Shown: positions 7,852 through 15,878, counted from the first letter of the stretch. The stretch is 32,510 nt of DNA from Nitriliruptorales bacterium (GCA_024644015.1 JAHELV010000023.1:9036-41545); one strand, 5' to 3'. The notes: generated by a model not told the origin, from the sequence alone. Made by a program: numbers and translations.

Positions 7852-9393
7852 TCAGAAGGGGAGTGGGTCCCGGGAAAGCGTGGGTTCGGTCTGCCGGCTG
7901 TTGTCCTGGTGTTCCGGGGGGTGCCGGTAGTCGGGATCGCCGGGGCGCTCGGTCGGGAGCTGGCGTCGGGCCGGTCGTCCACGCGGCGGTGGTGTCGTGG
8001 GTTGGAGGTGTTGTGCGGCGCGTGGCTGGGAGACCAGTGTGGTGGCGCGGCGGGTCACGGCCATCGTGGCGTCGGGATTGAGCCTTGCGTGCCAGTTGCC
8101 TTCGTGAACCGCGTGGTGGTGAGCGGCGCAGAGCAACGCGAGGTTGCCCAACTCGGTTCTGCCACCGCGGGACCGTGGGATGATGTGGTGGTGCTCGCAG
8201 CGGTCGGCCGGCTGGTGACAGGCGGGGAACCGGCAGCCGCCGTCGCGGACGACAAGAGCGGCCCTCATGGTGGCCGAGACCTTGGGGTGGGTCGCACCGA
8301 CACCGAGCGGGATGGATCCGTCGACCAGCACGACTCGCAGCGTGGCATCGCAGGCGAGCCGTTGGGCGGCCTGGGCGGTCAGCTCGACAGGGGCACGGGC
8401 GGTGCGCCAAAGCAGGTGCGCCGCGGCGTTGGCGATGACGTCGCCGGCGGTGTAGGCCGTGTCGACGAGGGTGGCGATGTCGGCAACGACCTCCATGGAC
8501 GGGCGTGCGATCGACGGTGCCGCACCGCAGCGGCAGCGATCGTCGGTCCTATCGTCGCCGGCGGCCCCGATGCCGGCATCGGTCCCGGCGCGGTCGGTGT
8601 CGATCGGCCGGCTGCGGGTCACGCGCTGCTCGCACAGGGCCTTGAAGGTGTCGACATTGGTGCGCCGGCGATCGCACCGGCCGTCGCTGGCGCTGCTGTC
8701 CTCGGGCGCGGTGTCTCGGGTGTCGGCGTCGGGCGTGGACACGGTGTCGAACGCCTGAAGCGCGGCGGCGGCGGTCTCGGCGTCGAGGTCGCCGTGGATG
8801 CGCGCGGTGCCGTCGAGCGCGGGCTGTATCGCGAGGTAGCGGCGGGCGAACGCGCGGTCGGCTCGCTCACGGTGCAGATCTGGTCTGGCGGTGTTCGCGA
8901 GCCGGTCGACGGCCGCGGCGATCTGGTCGCCGTCGAGGCTGGCGATGGTGTGGCGCTGCTCGGCCAGGGTGGAGTCGACCCAGCGACGCTGGTCGCGGGT
9001 CAGGGTCCGAGTGGCGGAAACGATCGCACGCACCGTGCCCCAGCTCAGGATGCCGTCAGAGAACCAGGATGTGACAGCGGGCATGTCGGCGAGGCGCTCG
9101 GCTGCGGCCAACAGCATCCCAGCGTCGGCACCGGTCCGGCCGGCAACGGCGCGCAGCCACGTGTCAGTGGTTATCCCGTGGTTGGCGATGACATCGCTGA
9201 TGGCAGTGCGCTGCAGGATCCTGACGACTGCCGCGATCATCCGGTCGACGGCGTCCAGCAGCATGCTGGCAGCCGCCAGGCCGGAGGCGTCAGCATGCTC
9301 GGTGGCCGCGACGATCTGGTCGGCGAGCGTGTCGGCCGTGCCGGCCAGCGCCGGCAGCTCAACTGTGGTGAGGTCGGGGGCTGCGGTGGTCAT
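7852..9393 (-). CDS. DUF222/HNH endonuclease (13E12 repeat type)
   Basis: A 513-residue protein of the large actinobacterial DUF222-HNH family (REP13E12-like in mycobacteria). The N-terminal 200 residues are helical DUF222 sequence with LADQIVAATEHADASGLAAA, TDTWLRAVAGRTGADA and WGTVRAIVSATRTL. The C-terminal HNH nuclease motif is clear: CRFPACHQPADRCEHHHIIP, then GGRTELGNLALLCAAHHHAVH, with paired cysteines and the His-Asn-His pattern that binds the catalytic metal. A Pro/Arg-rich tail of about 60 residues follows. An in-frame start 26 codons earlier was rejected because it would translate through the SOS box and promoter. The true cellular role of this family is unsettled; a link to DNA damage is suggested by the operator. 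Confidence 0.9.
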   Translation of the reverse strand: MTTAAPDLTTVELPALAGTADTLADQIVAATEHADASGLAAASMLLDAVDRMIAAVVRILQRTAISDVIANHGITTDTWLRAVAGRTGADAGMLLAAAERLADMPAVTSWFSDGILSWGTVRAIVSATRTLTRDQRRWVDSTLAEQRHTIASLDGDQIAAAVDRLANTARPDLHRERADRAFARRYLAIQPALDGTARIHGDLDAETAAAALQAFDTVSTPDADTRDTAPEDSSASDGRCDRRRTNVDTFKALCEQRVTRSRPIDTDRAGTDAGIGAAGDDRTDDRCRCGAAPSIARPSMEVVADIATLVDTAYTAGDVIANAAAHLLWRTARAPVELTAQAAQRLACDATLRVVLVDGSIPLGVGATHPKVSATMRAALVVRDGGCRFPACHQPADRCEHHHIIPRSRGGRTELGNLALLCAAHHHAVHEGNWHARLNPDATMAVTRRATTLVSQPRAAQHLQPTTPPPRGRPARRQLPTERPGDPDYRHPPEHQDNSRQTEPTLSRDPLPF

Positions 9394-9398
9394 GAATA

Positions 9399-9428
9399 GA
9401 ACGTACGTTCGATGAACGATGCAGTCAA
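9399..9428 (-). promoter_or_regulatory. Leaderless promoter with embedded LexA (SOS) box
   Basis: On the minus strand, TTGACT (9428-9423), 17 bases, then TACGTT (9405-9400), six bases before the HNH gene ATG. GAACGTACGTTC (9399-9410) is a perfect 12-base palindrome and fits the Gram-positive LexA consensus GAACRNRYGTTC at every position. The -10 hexamer lies inside the palindrome, so bound LexA would block the polymerase. No ribosome site is present, which fits a leaderless mRNA. The operator match is seen directly; LexA regulation is inferred. Confidence 0.75.
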
Positions 9429-9511
9429 TCTCATTCCAGTATCTGTGGACAACTCTACCCATGATCTGCATGTCTTCAGATCATTTCGTGGGCCTGCCCG
9501 ACGAACAGCGT

Positions 9512-9820
9512 CTAGAGCGACGTTCCGATGCCTCCGGTCATATCGGATAGGTGGCTGGCGCCCAGTCCCGAACCCTGTTGGTCGATGACGGTGTGTGCTG
9601 GAGGCACCCGCGTGAGCGGCGAAGGCTCCTCACCGGCGACCAGCGGGACCCGCGTCCGCAGCCACACGACCGCCGGTCCCAGCTCCATGAACCCGCCCGA
9701 CACGAAGCGTGACTCGATGCTCGCGCCGTAGTGGACGTCGGCACCGACGTCGAAGAAGTCGCGATGCACGCCGTCCTCGGGGCCTGGCGGCGGAGTGGGC
9801 GGTGCACCGCGCGTCGGCAC
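9512..9820 (-). pseudogene. Remnant of TesB-like acyl-CoA thioesterase
   Basis: An open frame of 102 codons containing the middle of a TesB-like (hot-dog fold) thioesterase: ESRFVSGGFMELGPAVVWLR, then PLVAGEEPSPLTRV. In intact members of roughly 260 residues, a Gly/Ala/Asp-rich stretch and the start of the second hot-dog domain follow. Here the sequence jumps directly to SGLGASHLSDMTGGIGTSL, which looks like the far C-terminal part. The first hot-dog half is also missing, replaced by a Pro-rich start. About 60% of the protein therefore seems to be lost through deletions at both ends of the central block. It is probably inactive. A short genuine protein cannot be excluded. Confidence 0.5.
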
Positions 9821-9873
9821 CTCGAACGAAGAACAGGTCGCTCATGGCGCGCACCACCTGAAACGAACCGCAG

Positions 9874-10605
9874 TCACTCGTCCCGGACGTCGAGTATCGC
9901 GCCGGATTCGGCGTCACCTTCGATCAGTGCCCAGATCCGCTCGGCGCTGTCCGTGGGGTCGAGCAGCTCGCCGTCGCGGTGCAGCCGCCGGAAGCGCTCG
10001 ACGTTGGGGAAGTCGCGTTCGTCCATCGACCGGATCTGCTCCTGCATCGTCGTGGCGACCACGCCGGGCGCAATCGCCAGCACACGACGGCCGTTGCCGC
10101 GGCGGATCTGTTCCGCGCCGGCCGTGCGCACCCACATGTCCTGGCCGGCCTTGCCCGCGCAGTACAGCGACCAGCCCTCGATCGGCCGCTGCGCCGCACC
10201 CGACGAGATGAAGATCAGGTCCGCGGTGCCGTCGAACGTCGCTGCGTCGAGCGCGCCGAGGAACAGATCGCCGAGTACAAGCGGCGCAGCAGCGTTGAGC
10301 AACGCGGTCCGCCGGTACGCGTGGTGATCGACCTCGCCGGCGAACCCAATCGGGTCCAGCGCGGCGGCCGCATGGATGAACACGACGTGTTCGCCGTCGA
10401 ACTGCTCGAGCTTGGCGTGGAAATGGGGGCCGACAACGCTCCAGCCGGCTGGATCCGACAGGTCCGCCGGCAGGTGCTCGGTGCCGGCGGTGCCACCGGA
10501 CCGAGAGATGTCGATGACGTGTACGTCGTCATACGGAACGGTTCGCACGAGCGCGGCGCCGATACCCGACGACGCACCCGAGATCCACACGAGCACGGCG
10601 GTCAC
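9874..10605 (-). CDS. Short-chain dehydrogenase/reductase
   Basis: A 243-residue classical SDR. The Rossmann cofactor motif SGASSGIGAAL stands at residues 9-19; VFIHAAAALDPIG corresponds to the NAG strand region; the catalytic Ser lies in LIFISSGAAQRPIEG, and YCAGK supplies the Tyr and Lys of YxxxK. VIDISR after the second strand (an acidic residue then Arg) leaves NAD versus NADP preference open. The N-terminal pattern resembles the sepiapterin/benzil reductase branch, but the substrate cannot be read from the sequence. The start is a GTG with GGGAGG four or five bases upstream. It is divergent from the exonuclease gene, 64 bases away. Confidence 0.88.
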   Translation of the reverse strand: MTAVLVWISGASSGIGAALVRTVPYDDVHVIDISRSGGTAGTEHLPADLSDPAGWSVVGPHFHAKLEQFDGEHVVFIHAAAALDPIGFAGEVDHHAYRRTALLNAAAPLVLGDLFLGALDAATFDGTADLIFISSGAAQRPIEGWSLYCAGKAGQDMWVRTAGAEQIRRGNGRRVLAIAPGVVATTMQEQIRSMDERDFPNVERFRRLHRDGELLDPTDSAERIWALIEGDAESGAILDVRDE

Positions 10606-10634
10606 GGGACCTCCCTGTTCTGACGCCGGTCAGG

Positions 10635-10662
10635 GTGACGATCCCACCCGGGCGCCTAGGCT
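10635..10662 (+). promoter_or_regulatory. Leaderless-type promoter for exonuclease gene
   Basis: GTGACG (10635-10640), 16 bases, TAGGCT (10657-10662), then seven bases to the ATG at 10670. The hexamers resemble vegetative sigma sites (four of six at -35, TANNNT at -10). The spacing predicts transcription starting at the ATG, and no convincing ribosome site is present. Confidence 0.45.
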
Positions 10663-10669
10663 ACGCCTG

Positions 10670-11539
10670 ATGAGCCACCTGCTGCTGCTCGACACGTCCA
10701 GCCTCACCTATCGCGCGTTCTTCGCGCTGCCCGCGACGATCACCGACGCGGCCGGCAGGCCAGTGAACGCGGTCCGCGGCTATCTCGACATGACCGCGCG
10801 TCTGATCGTCGACCACGGACCCGACGAGGTCCTGCACGTCTTCGACGCCGACTGGCGGCCCGCGGACAGGGTCGCCGCCTACCCGCAGTACAAGGCCGAC
10901 CGTGCCCCCGACCCCGAAGGCCTGCCTGAGCAGTTCCCGCTGCTACGGCAGGTTCTCGACACGCTCGGCCAGGAATGTGTAGAGGCGCCGGGTTGGGAGG
11001 CCGACGACGCGCTCGCCGCGCTGTGCGCCCCCGTCGCAGCGCCGGACCGCGTCGACATCGTGACCGGTGACCGTGATCTGATCCAGCTGGTCAGTGATCC
11101 GGTGGTGCGGGTGTTGTACACCGTACGTGGGGTCTCGGAGCTGCTGGTGTTCGACGCCGAGGCGGTGTGTGCCCGCTACCACGTGCCACCCGAGCGGTAT
11201 GCCGACTTCGCGATCCTGCGCGGTGACCCGTCGGACGGTCTGCCGGGTGTGCCCGGCGTCGGGGAGAAGACCGCGCAGCGCCTGATCGGGCAGTACCCGA
11301 CGCTCGATGCGCTGCTCGCAGACGCTGGTGCGCAGACGCCGAAGCTCGCACAGCGCCTCACCGACGCCGCCGGCTACATCGCAGCGATGCGTGCGGTCGT
11401 GCCGCTTCGCGCCGATGTCGGGTTGACACGCCTTGTCGGCGCGCGCGACGACGAGGCGGCCGACCGGCTGGCTGCCGAGCGCAACCTGGACGGACCGGTC
11501 GGACGGTTGCGTGCGGCGATCGACGGGACCGCAACGTGA
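10670..11539 (+). CDS. 5'-3' exonuclease, PolA N-terminal-domain type
   Basis: A 289-residue stand-alone relative of the 5' nuclease domain of DNA polymerase I, expected to remove RNA primers or flaps. It shows the family blocks in order: LLLDTSSLTYRAFFALP (first metal Asp), FDADWRPADRVAAYPQYKAD with the helical-arch basic residues, GWEADDALAAL (metal-binding acids), VTGDRDLIQLV, and the H3TH block ILRGDPSDGLPGVPGVGEKT. No polymerase domain follows. Many actinobacteria carry such a protein besides PolA. The open frame extends 98 codons upstream, but those codons overlap the divergent reductase gene, and homology begins at this ATG. Its stop overlaps the next start (GTGA). Confidence 0.92.
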   Translation: MSHLLLLDTSSLTYRAFFALPATITDAAGRPVNAVRGYLDMTARLIVDHGPDEVLHVFDADWRPADRVAAYPQYKADRAPDPEGLPEQFPLLRQVLDTLGQECVEAPGWEADDALAALCAPVAAPDRVDIVTGDRDLIQLVSDPVVRVLYTVRGVSELLVFDAEAVCARYHVPPERYADFAILRGDPSDGLPGVPGVGEKTAQRLIGQYPTLDALLADAGAQTPKLAQRLTDAAGYIAAMRAVVPLRADVGLTRLVGARDDEAADRLAAERNLDGPVGRLRAAIDGTAT

Positions 11540-11997
11540 CCATCGACGAGCTACGCCAGTTGTGCCAGGAGGCTGCACGCGACCTGCTGGCCCGGCATGG
11601 CTCACCACTGCCGGCCGCCGTCGTCCTGCCGTTGTCCTCGCAGACGCAGGTCGCCACGCTCGGGGACTTCCCGGCCGACGACGATGACCGCTTCCTCGCG
11701 CTGTCGCACTTCGCGGCGGACCGGATGGTGCCGGCCGGCGCCAGCTGCTTCGGATTCGTCGCGGAAGCCGAGCTGTCGGCCGACGGCAGCGCGATGGATG
11801 TCGTCGTCGTGGCGTTCGGGGCACGACAGCGTGGGACCTGGGTGACCGCCGCCCAGATCGAGCACGGCGGGCTGGGACAGTTCAGCGAGGCCGAGCAGCT
11901 CGAAGCCGCGGCCCTGCCGTTCCTGCGCCCACTGCAGCATGCCGCCGACATGGCGACAGCCGCCGGGAGCGGAGACGACGTCCTCGGTCTGCCGTGA
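11536..11997 (+). CDS. Conserved hypothetical protein, exonuclease-coupled
   Basis: A 153-residue acidic protein translated from a GTG that overlaps the exonuclease stop by four bases. An N-terminal helix (TIDELRQLCQEAARDLLARH) is followed by alternating hydrophobic strands such as AAVVLPLSSQTQVATLG and AMDVVVVAFGARQRGTW, suggesting an alpha/beta fold. There is no signal peptide, membrane segment or metal-binding cluster. I do not recognise the family. The coupling with a DNA repair nuclease is the only hint to function. Confidence 0.75.
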   Translation: MTIDELRQLCQEAARDLLARHGSPLPAAVVLPLSSQTQVATLGDFPADDDDRFLALSHFAADRMVPAGASCFGFVAEAELSADGSAMDVVVVAFGARQRGTWVTAAQIEHGGLGQFSEAEQLEAAALPFLRPLQHAADMATAAGSGDDVLGLP

Positions 11998-12016
11998 CCC
12001 CAGGTGGAGTCAGGCG

Positions 12017-12364
12017 CTACCTACCCAGGGTGATCAGCACCAGCCCCAGTGCCAGCACGACCAGGGCGATGCGCAGCGTTGCCGTGGTGAACGCGGTGCG
12101 GAAATCGCGCTGGTGATGTGAGTAGGCGGGCGGCGCGGGGCGCGGTCGCGCGGGGTCCAGACGTGTCGAGGCCCCAGGATCGGGTTCACGCCGCCCGATC
12201 CGCTCCCACGCCTGGTTCAACTGACGGGTCCGCTCCTCGGCGGCCGCATCGCCGGGACGCAGATCGGGATGGTTCTCGCGCAGTTGGGCCAGATAGGCCT
12301 GTCGCAGCTCCGCGCTGTCGGCATCGCGGTCGACACCGAGCACCCGGTACGGATCTTCCGCCAT
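12017..12364 (-). CDS. J-domain protein with C-terminal membrane anchor
   Basis: A 115-residue protein. Residues 4-60 form a DnaJ (J) domain with DPYRVLGVDRDADSAELRQA and the diagnostic HPD in NHPDLRPGDAA, which stimulates Hsp70/DnaK ATPase. A Pro/Arg-rich linker leads to a C-terminal hydrophobic helix, ALRIALVVLALGLVLITLG, that would anchor it in the membrane with the J domain in the cytoplasm. It lacks the Gly/Phe and zinc-finger regions of full DnaJ, so it is a class C co-chaperone recruiting DnaK to the membrane. The start at 12364 is preceded by TATTCT six bases upstream, fitting a leaderless message. The longer frame to 12808 is the shadow of the divergent gene. Confidence 0.88.
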   Translation of the reverse strand: MAEDPYRVLGVDRDADSAELRQAYLAQLRENHPDLRPGDAAAEERTRQLNQAWERIGRREPDPGASTRLDPARPRPAPPAYSHHQRDFRTAFTTATLRIALVVLALGLVLITLGR

Positions 12365-12370
12365 CGCCGA

Positions 12371-12426
12371 AGAATAGGCCGATCGCCAGGCGGCCGCCGG
12401 GCGCGCGGGGCGACTGCGGATAGGTT
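12371..12426. promoter_or_regulatory. Divergent -10 elements between J-protein and SDR genes
   Basis: Minus strand: TATTCT (12376-12371), six bases before the J-domain ATG. Plus strand: TAGGTT (12421-12426), seven bases before the ATG at 12434. Both hexamers fit TANNNT at the distance expected for leaderless transcripts, and neither gene has a clear ribosome site. No good -35 hexamers were found for either. Confidence 0.4.
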
Positions 12427-12433
12427 TGTGTTC

Positions 12434-14011
12434 ATGGGACGTCCGATGCGAGTGCTCGTGCTGGGTGCCACCGGGTATGTGGGTGGTCGCCTGGTCCCCC
12501 TGCTGCTGGAGGCCGGCCACGAGGTGCGATGCCTCGCGCGCGATCCCGGAAAGCTGGGCGGCGCGTCGTGGGCACCCAAGGTCGAGATCGTCGAGGGTGA
12601 TCTGTTGTCCGCGGAGGCGCTTGACGAGGCCTTCGAGGACATCGACGTCGTGTTCCACCTGGTGCACTCGATGGCCGGCGGCACCGACTTCGCGCGGCAC
12701 GACCGCCAGATCGCGGCGACGGTGGCGCGTGCCGCGGCCGCCGCCGGTATCGGGCGCATCGTCTATCTCGGCGGCCTGACCAGCGACGACGCGCACAGCT
12801 CCGAGCACATGCGCAGTCGCGCCGAGGTGGCCGACGTTCTACGCGACGGCTCGGTGCCGGTGACCGAGCTACGCGCCGCGGTGATCATCGGATCGGGCAG
12901 CGCGTCCTTCGAGATGCTCCGCAACCTGGTCGAGGTCCTTCCGGTGATGGTGACGCCACGGTGGGTCGAGTCACGGGTTCAGCCCATCGCGATCCGTGAT
13001 GTGCTGCGGTACCTCGTCGGCGTGCTGGTCGTCGACGACGACGAGGACCACATCTACGACATCGGCGGCCCCGACGTGCTGACGTACCGCCAGATGATGC
13101 GGACCTACGCCGAGGTGGCACAGTTGCCCCGCAGGATCATCATCGGCGTGCCGCTGCTCACGCCTCGACTGTCGAGCCATTGGGTGGGACTGGTCACGCC
13201 TGTGCCGCCGTCGATCGCGAAGCCGTTGGTCGACAGCCTCGTTGTCGACGCGGTCGCCAAGGGCGGCACGTCAGAGATCGAACGACTGGTTCCCGGCGAG
13301 CTCCTGGACTATCGCGGAGCGCTCCAGCTCGCCCTGGCGCGCGTCCGTGATCACGAGGTCGAGACCTCGTGGCGTGAAGCCGACCTCGCCGGTCGGGGAC
13401 CGGCCGGGCCGGAGCCGGGTGACCCTTCCTGGAGCGGTGGGACGCTGTACTCCGACGTCCGCAGCGCACGGTCGACCGCTTCGGCGGCCGAGTTGTTCTG
13501 GGCGGTATGCGGAGTCGGCGGCGACCGCGGATGGCCGAGCCTGAACTGGGCGTGGCGACTGCGTGGCATGCTGGACCGCATCGTCGGAGGCATCGGCCTG
13601 CGTCGGGGTCGGCGCGACCCCGACACCCTGCGGGTCGGCGATGCGCTGGATTTCTGGCGCGTCGTGGCCGTCCGAAAGCCTGCGGCGGGGCAGCCGGGGG
13701 TGCTGCGCCTGTTCGCCGAGATGCGGCTGCCCGGCAAGGCGTGGCTCGAGTTCCACGTCGTGTCCGACGGCCACGGCTCACGGTTGCGACAGCGCGCCCT
13801 GTTCGCACCGAAGGGACTGCTGGGCCGTCTGTACTGGTGGTCGCTGGCGCCGTTCCACGGGATGATCTTCCCAGCGATGGCAAACACGTTGGCTCGCAGT
13901 GCCGAGCGCACCGCTACCAGTAGCGGTGCGCCGACAACGCAGCCCGTGGTGCGCGACGACGCCCCCGCGGCAGCAGACCGCGACCGACCGCGCGAACGAC
14001 GAGCCGGATGA
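12434..14011 (+). CDS. NAD(P)-binding SDR with C-terminal DUF2867
   Basis: A 525-residue two-part protein. The N-terminal half is an extended/atypical SDR (NAD(P)H-binding, NmrA/complex I 39-kDa-like): MRVLVLGATGYVGGRLVPLL carries the GxxGxxG dinucleotide loop, then CLARDPGKL, VEGDLLSAEALDEAF and VVFHLVHSMAGGTDF. The C-terminal part resembles DUF2867, with WRVVAVRKPAAGQPGVLRL and MRLPGKAWLEFHV, then LYWWSLAPFHGMIFPAM. This architecture matches the YbjT-type proteins. The substrate is unknown; a role in lipid or quinone chemistry would be a guess. An alternative start lies four codons downstream (ATG 12446). The last 98 bases overlap the convergent glycosylase gene, and the C-terminal 30 residues are low-complexity. 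Confidence 0.85.
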   Translation: MGRPMRVLVLGATGYVGGRLVPLLLEAGHEVRCLARDPGKLGGASWAPKVEIVEGDLLSAEALDEAFEDIDVVFHLVHSMAGGTDFARHDRQIAATVARAAAAAGIGRIVYLGGLTSDDAHSSEHMRSRAEVADVLRDGSVPVTELRAAVIIGSGSASFEMLRNLVEVLPVMVTPRWVESRVQPIAIRDVLRYLVGVLVVDDDEDHIYDIGGPDVLTYRQMMRTYAEVAQLPRRIIIGVPLLTPRLSSHWVGLVTPVPPSIAKPLVDSLVVDAVAKGGTSEIERLVPGELLDYRGALQLALARVRDHEVETSWREADLAGRGPAGPEPGDPSWSGGTLYSDVRSARSTASAAELFWAVCGVGGDRGWPSLNWAWRLRGMLDRIVGGIGLRRGRRDPDTLRVGDALDFWRVVAVRKPAAGQPGVLRLFAEMRLPGKAWLEFHVVSDGHGSRLRQRALFAPKGLLGRLYWWSLAPFHGMIFPAMANTLARSAERTATSSGAPTTQPVVRDDAPAAADRDRPRERRAG

Positions 14012-14885
14012 TCCGCCCCCGCTGCCCGCGGAACGGCTCGAGCAGTTCGAGCATCAACTGGTCGGTGCAGTCGTCGCCCTGCGCGCCGGCCAGCGCGCGG
14101 CAGACCACACCGGGCAGGTGGTAGTCTCCGACGCTGACGGCGTCGGCGTCGCCGAGAGCGAGCCGCGTCTCGGCGCTCGTCCACAGCCCGATGCCGGGCA
14201 CCGCCCGCAGCCGGCGGTCGAGTGCGTCGAAGTTGTCACGAACGCGCTCGAGCTGCGGGTCGTCGAGCGCGCAGCGGTGGATTGCGGTGGCGCCGCGCAG
14301 GCTGATGCCGCAGCGACGCATGGCGTACGCCGGGGTGTGGCCCAGTGCGGTCGCCGTCGGCCAGCACCACAGGCCGCCACTGGCCGGCGTACCCGCCAAC
14401 GCTGCGAGCTGTGCAGTCGATCGTCGCGCCTCGACGGCCTGGACCAGCTGGCCGAGCACGGCCCTGCCGACCGACTCCTGGACCCGGGGCATGCGCGACA
14501 GCCGGACCGGACCGAGCTGACATGCGACCCGACGCAGCCCGGGGTGGTCGGCTGTGAGCTCTGGCAGGTCGGGCTGGTCGTCGTACCAGCCGATCCATCC
14601 GCGCGCGCGGTGCAGGGCACCGTCGCGTGCCGCGGGCGGCGTGCGATCGCCGCCCCACACCGAAACGTCAACCCGGTCGTCGCGCTGGATCGCCTCGTAG
14701 ATCAGCGGCCCGCAGGGCCCGCAGTCGGCGCGGCGGACGACACCCGGTCGCGGTCGGGTCGCAACCGAGCCGCGGCGCGATCGGTCGGTCACCGGCACGA
14801 CATCGACCCGGTCGCCGATGCGCAGCTGGTCGGTCGCGAGCAGCGTGAGGTGCTGTGCAGCGGAGTCGGCGGTCACCCTCGGCAT
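13914..14885 (-). CDS. AlkA-type DNA-3-methyladenine glycosylase (HhH-GPD)
   Basis: A 323-residue HhH-GPD superfamily protein, predicted to excise alkylated bases. The helix-hairpin-helix signature is RLRAVPGIGLWTSAE, followed at the usual distance by SVGDYHLPG, whose Asp matches the catalytic residue of AlkA. Upstream, GPVRLSRMPRVQESVGRAV and QLVQAVEARRS fit the domain's first helices. The N-terminal 100 residues, including RRADCGPCGPLIYEAIQRD, correspond to the AlkA N-terminal beta domain only loosely. No ogt or ada gene is adjacent. The 3' end overlaps the convergent SDR gene by 98 bases. The terminus SAHRYW looks like a natural family ending, so the overlap seems real. Confidence 0.85.
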   Translation of the reverse strand: MPRVTADSAAQHLTLLATDQLRIGDRVDVVPVTDRSRRGSVATRPRPGVVRRADCGPCGPLIYEAIQRDDRVDVSVWGGDRTPPAARDGALHRARGWIGWYDDQPDLPELTADHPGLRRVACQLGPVRLSRMPRVQESVGRAVLGQLVQAVEARRSTAQLAALAGTPASGGLWCWPTATALGHTPAYAMRRCGISLRGATAIHRCALDDPQLERVRDNFDALDRRLRAVPGIGLWTSAETRLALGDADAVSVGDYHLPGVVCRALAGAQGDDCTDQLMLELLEPFRGQRGRIIRLVVRAVGRGLLPRGRRRAPRAALSAHRYW

Positions 14886-14921
14886 TCGTCGGAGGATGCC
14901 ACGAACCGACGGGCAAAGGAA

Positions 14922-14953
14922 ACGACCCGCAGCCCTCGCAGGCTGCGGGTCGT
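14922..14953 (-). terminator. Rho-independent terminator of the sigma-factor gene
   Basis: A perfect 13-pair stem (14922-14934 with 14941-14953) around a six-base loop lies 16 bases beyond the sigma-factor stop. Read on the minus strand it is followed by TTTCCTTTG, a reasonable T-rich tail. It separates the sigma gene from the glycosylase gene downstream on the same strand. Confidence 0.85.
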
Positions 14954-14969
14954 ACGTGCCGTGTGCGGC

Positions 14970-15878
14970 TCAGGCAGCGATGGTGACGCCCAGCTCCTCC
15001 TGCAGGCGCGACAGCGCCTGGTTCTCGATCTTGCGGACCGACTCGCGGGACAGGCTCAGCTCCCGACCGAGTGCATCGAGCGTCAGGGTCTGCCGCCCAT
15101 CGAGCCCGTAGCGGCGCTGGAGGACGTACCAGCTGCGGTCGTCAAGGCGGTCGCGCGCCAGTTCGAACAGATCCTGCATGAAGGTGCGCTCGACCACTTC
15201 GTCAGCCGGTGAATCGTCCGAGATCGCGACGAATTCGCCGAGGTCGCTCGCGTCACTGTCGAAGCCCACGGGGCGATCCAGCGACGTCATGGAGTGGTCG
15301 CCTTCGAGTGCACGCTGAACTTTGTCGGTCGTCAGACGCGTTGCCTGAGCCAGTTCGTCGACCGTCGGCTCGCGCCCGGTCTCGGCCTCCAGGCGCGCAC
15401 TCGCGGCGCGCACCTTCACCAGCGCGTCGTGCAGAGCGACGGGCAGACGAATCGTCCGCTCGGACCCGGCGACGCCACGCTGGATCGCCTGGCGGATCCA
15501 CCAGGTGGCGTACGTCGAGAACTTGTACCCACGTCGCCAGTCGAACTTCTCGACCGCGCGCAGCAGGCCAAGGTTGCCCTCCTGGATCAGCTCGCCGAGG
15601 TCGAGTGTCGACCGCTTGGAGAACTGCGCGGCCACGCTGACGACCAGCCGCAAGTTGGCTGCCACGAAGTGATCGAACGCAGCCTGGCCGTCCCGCACCT
15701 TCTGCTCCAACCTGACCCGCTCGGCACGCTCCGTGACCTCACCCGAATCAAGGCGCTCCTGCGACTCTCGGCCCGCCTCGATCGTCTTGGCAAGTCTGAC
15801 CTCGTCTTCAGCGGTCAGCAGCCGTACTTTTCCGAGTTCGGAGAAGTAGAGGTCAAGGAGGTCCTCGGGGACATCCAT
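14970..15878 (-). CDS. RNA polymerase sigma factor, group 2 (SigB/HrdB-like)
   Basis: A 302-residue sigma-70 family protein with regions in order: 1.2 ([20 protein letters not shown]), 2 ([49 protein letters not shown]), 3 ([16 protein letters not shown]) and the region 4 helix-turn-helix ([20 protein letters not shown]). It lacks the long acidic N-terminal extension of the principal sigma, so it is a group 2 paralogue like mycobacterial SigB or Streptomyces Hrd proteins, usually serving stress or stationary phase. I chose the ATG at 15878, with AGGA eight bases upstream. The longest frame begins at 15962, but that start lies upstream of the predicted promoter, and homology begins near 15878. 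Confidence 0.92.
   Translation of the reverse strand: MDVPEDLLDLYFSELGKVRLLTAEDEVRLAKTIEAGRESQERLDSGEVTERAERVRLEQKVRDGQAAFDHFVAANLRLVVSVAAQFSKRSTLDLGELIQEGNLGLLRAVEKFDWRRGYKFSTYATWWIRQAIQRGVAGSERTIRLPVALHDALVKVRAASARLEAETGREPTVDELAQATRLTTDKVQRALEGDHSMTSLDRPVGFDSDASDLGEFVAISDDSPADEVVERTFMQDLFELARDRLDDRSWYVLQRRYGLDGRQTLTLDALGRELSLSRESVRKIENQALSRLQEELGVTIAA

Noticed and set aside
7816-9399. Plus-strand frame of 527 codons opposite the HNH nuclease gene
   Set aside because: Gly/Val-rich shadow translation; the nuclease frame has clear DUF222 and HNH motifs.
9394-9471. Longer HNH-nuclease start at 9471
   Set aside because: The extra 26 codons cover the promoter and the LexA box and have no family resemblance.
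13899-15212. Plus-strand frame of 437 codons across alkA and the sigma-factor 3' end
   Set aside because: It crosses a strong terminator and two well-supported minus-strand genes, and has no recognisable motif.
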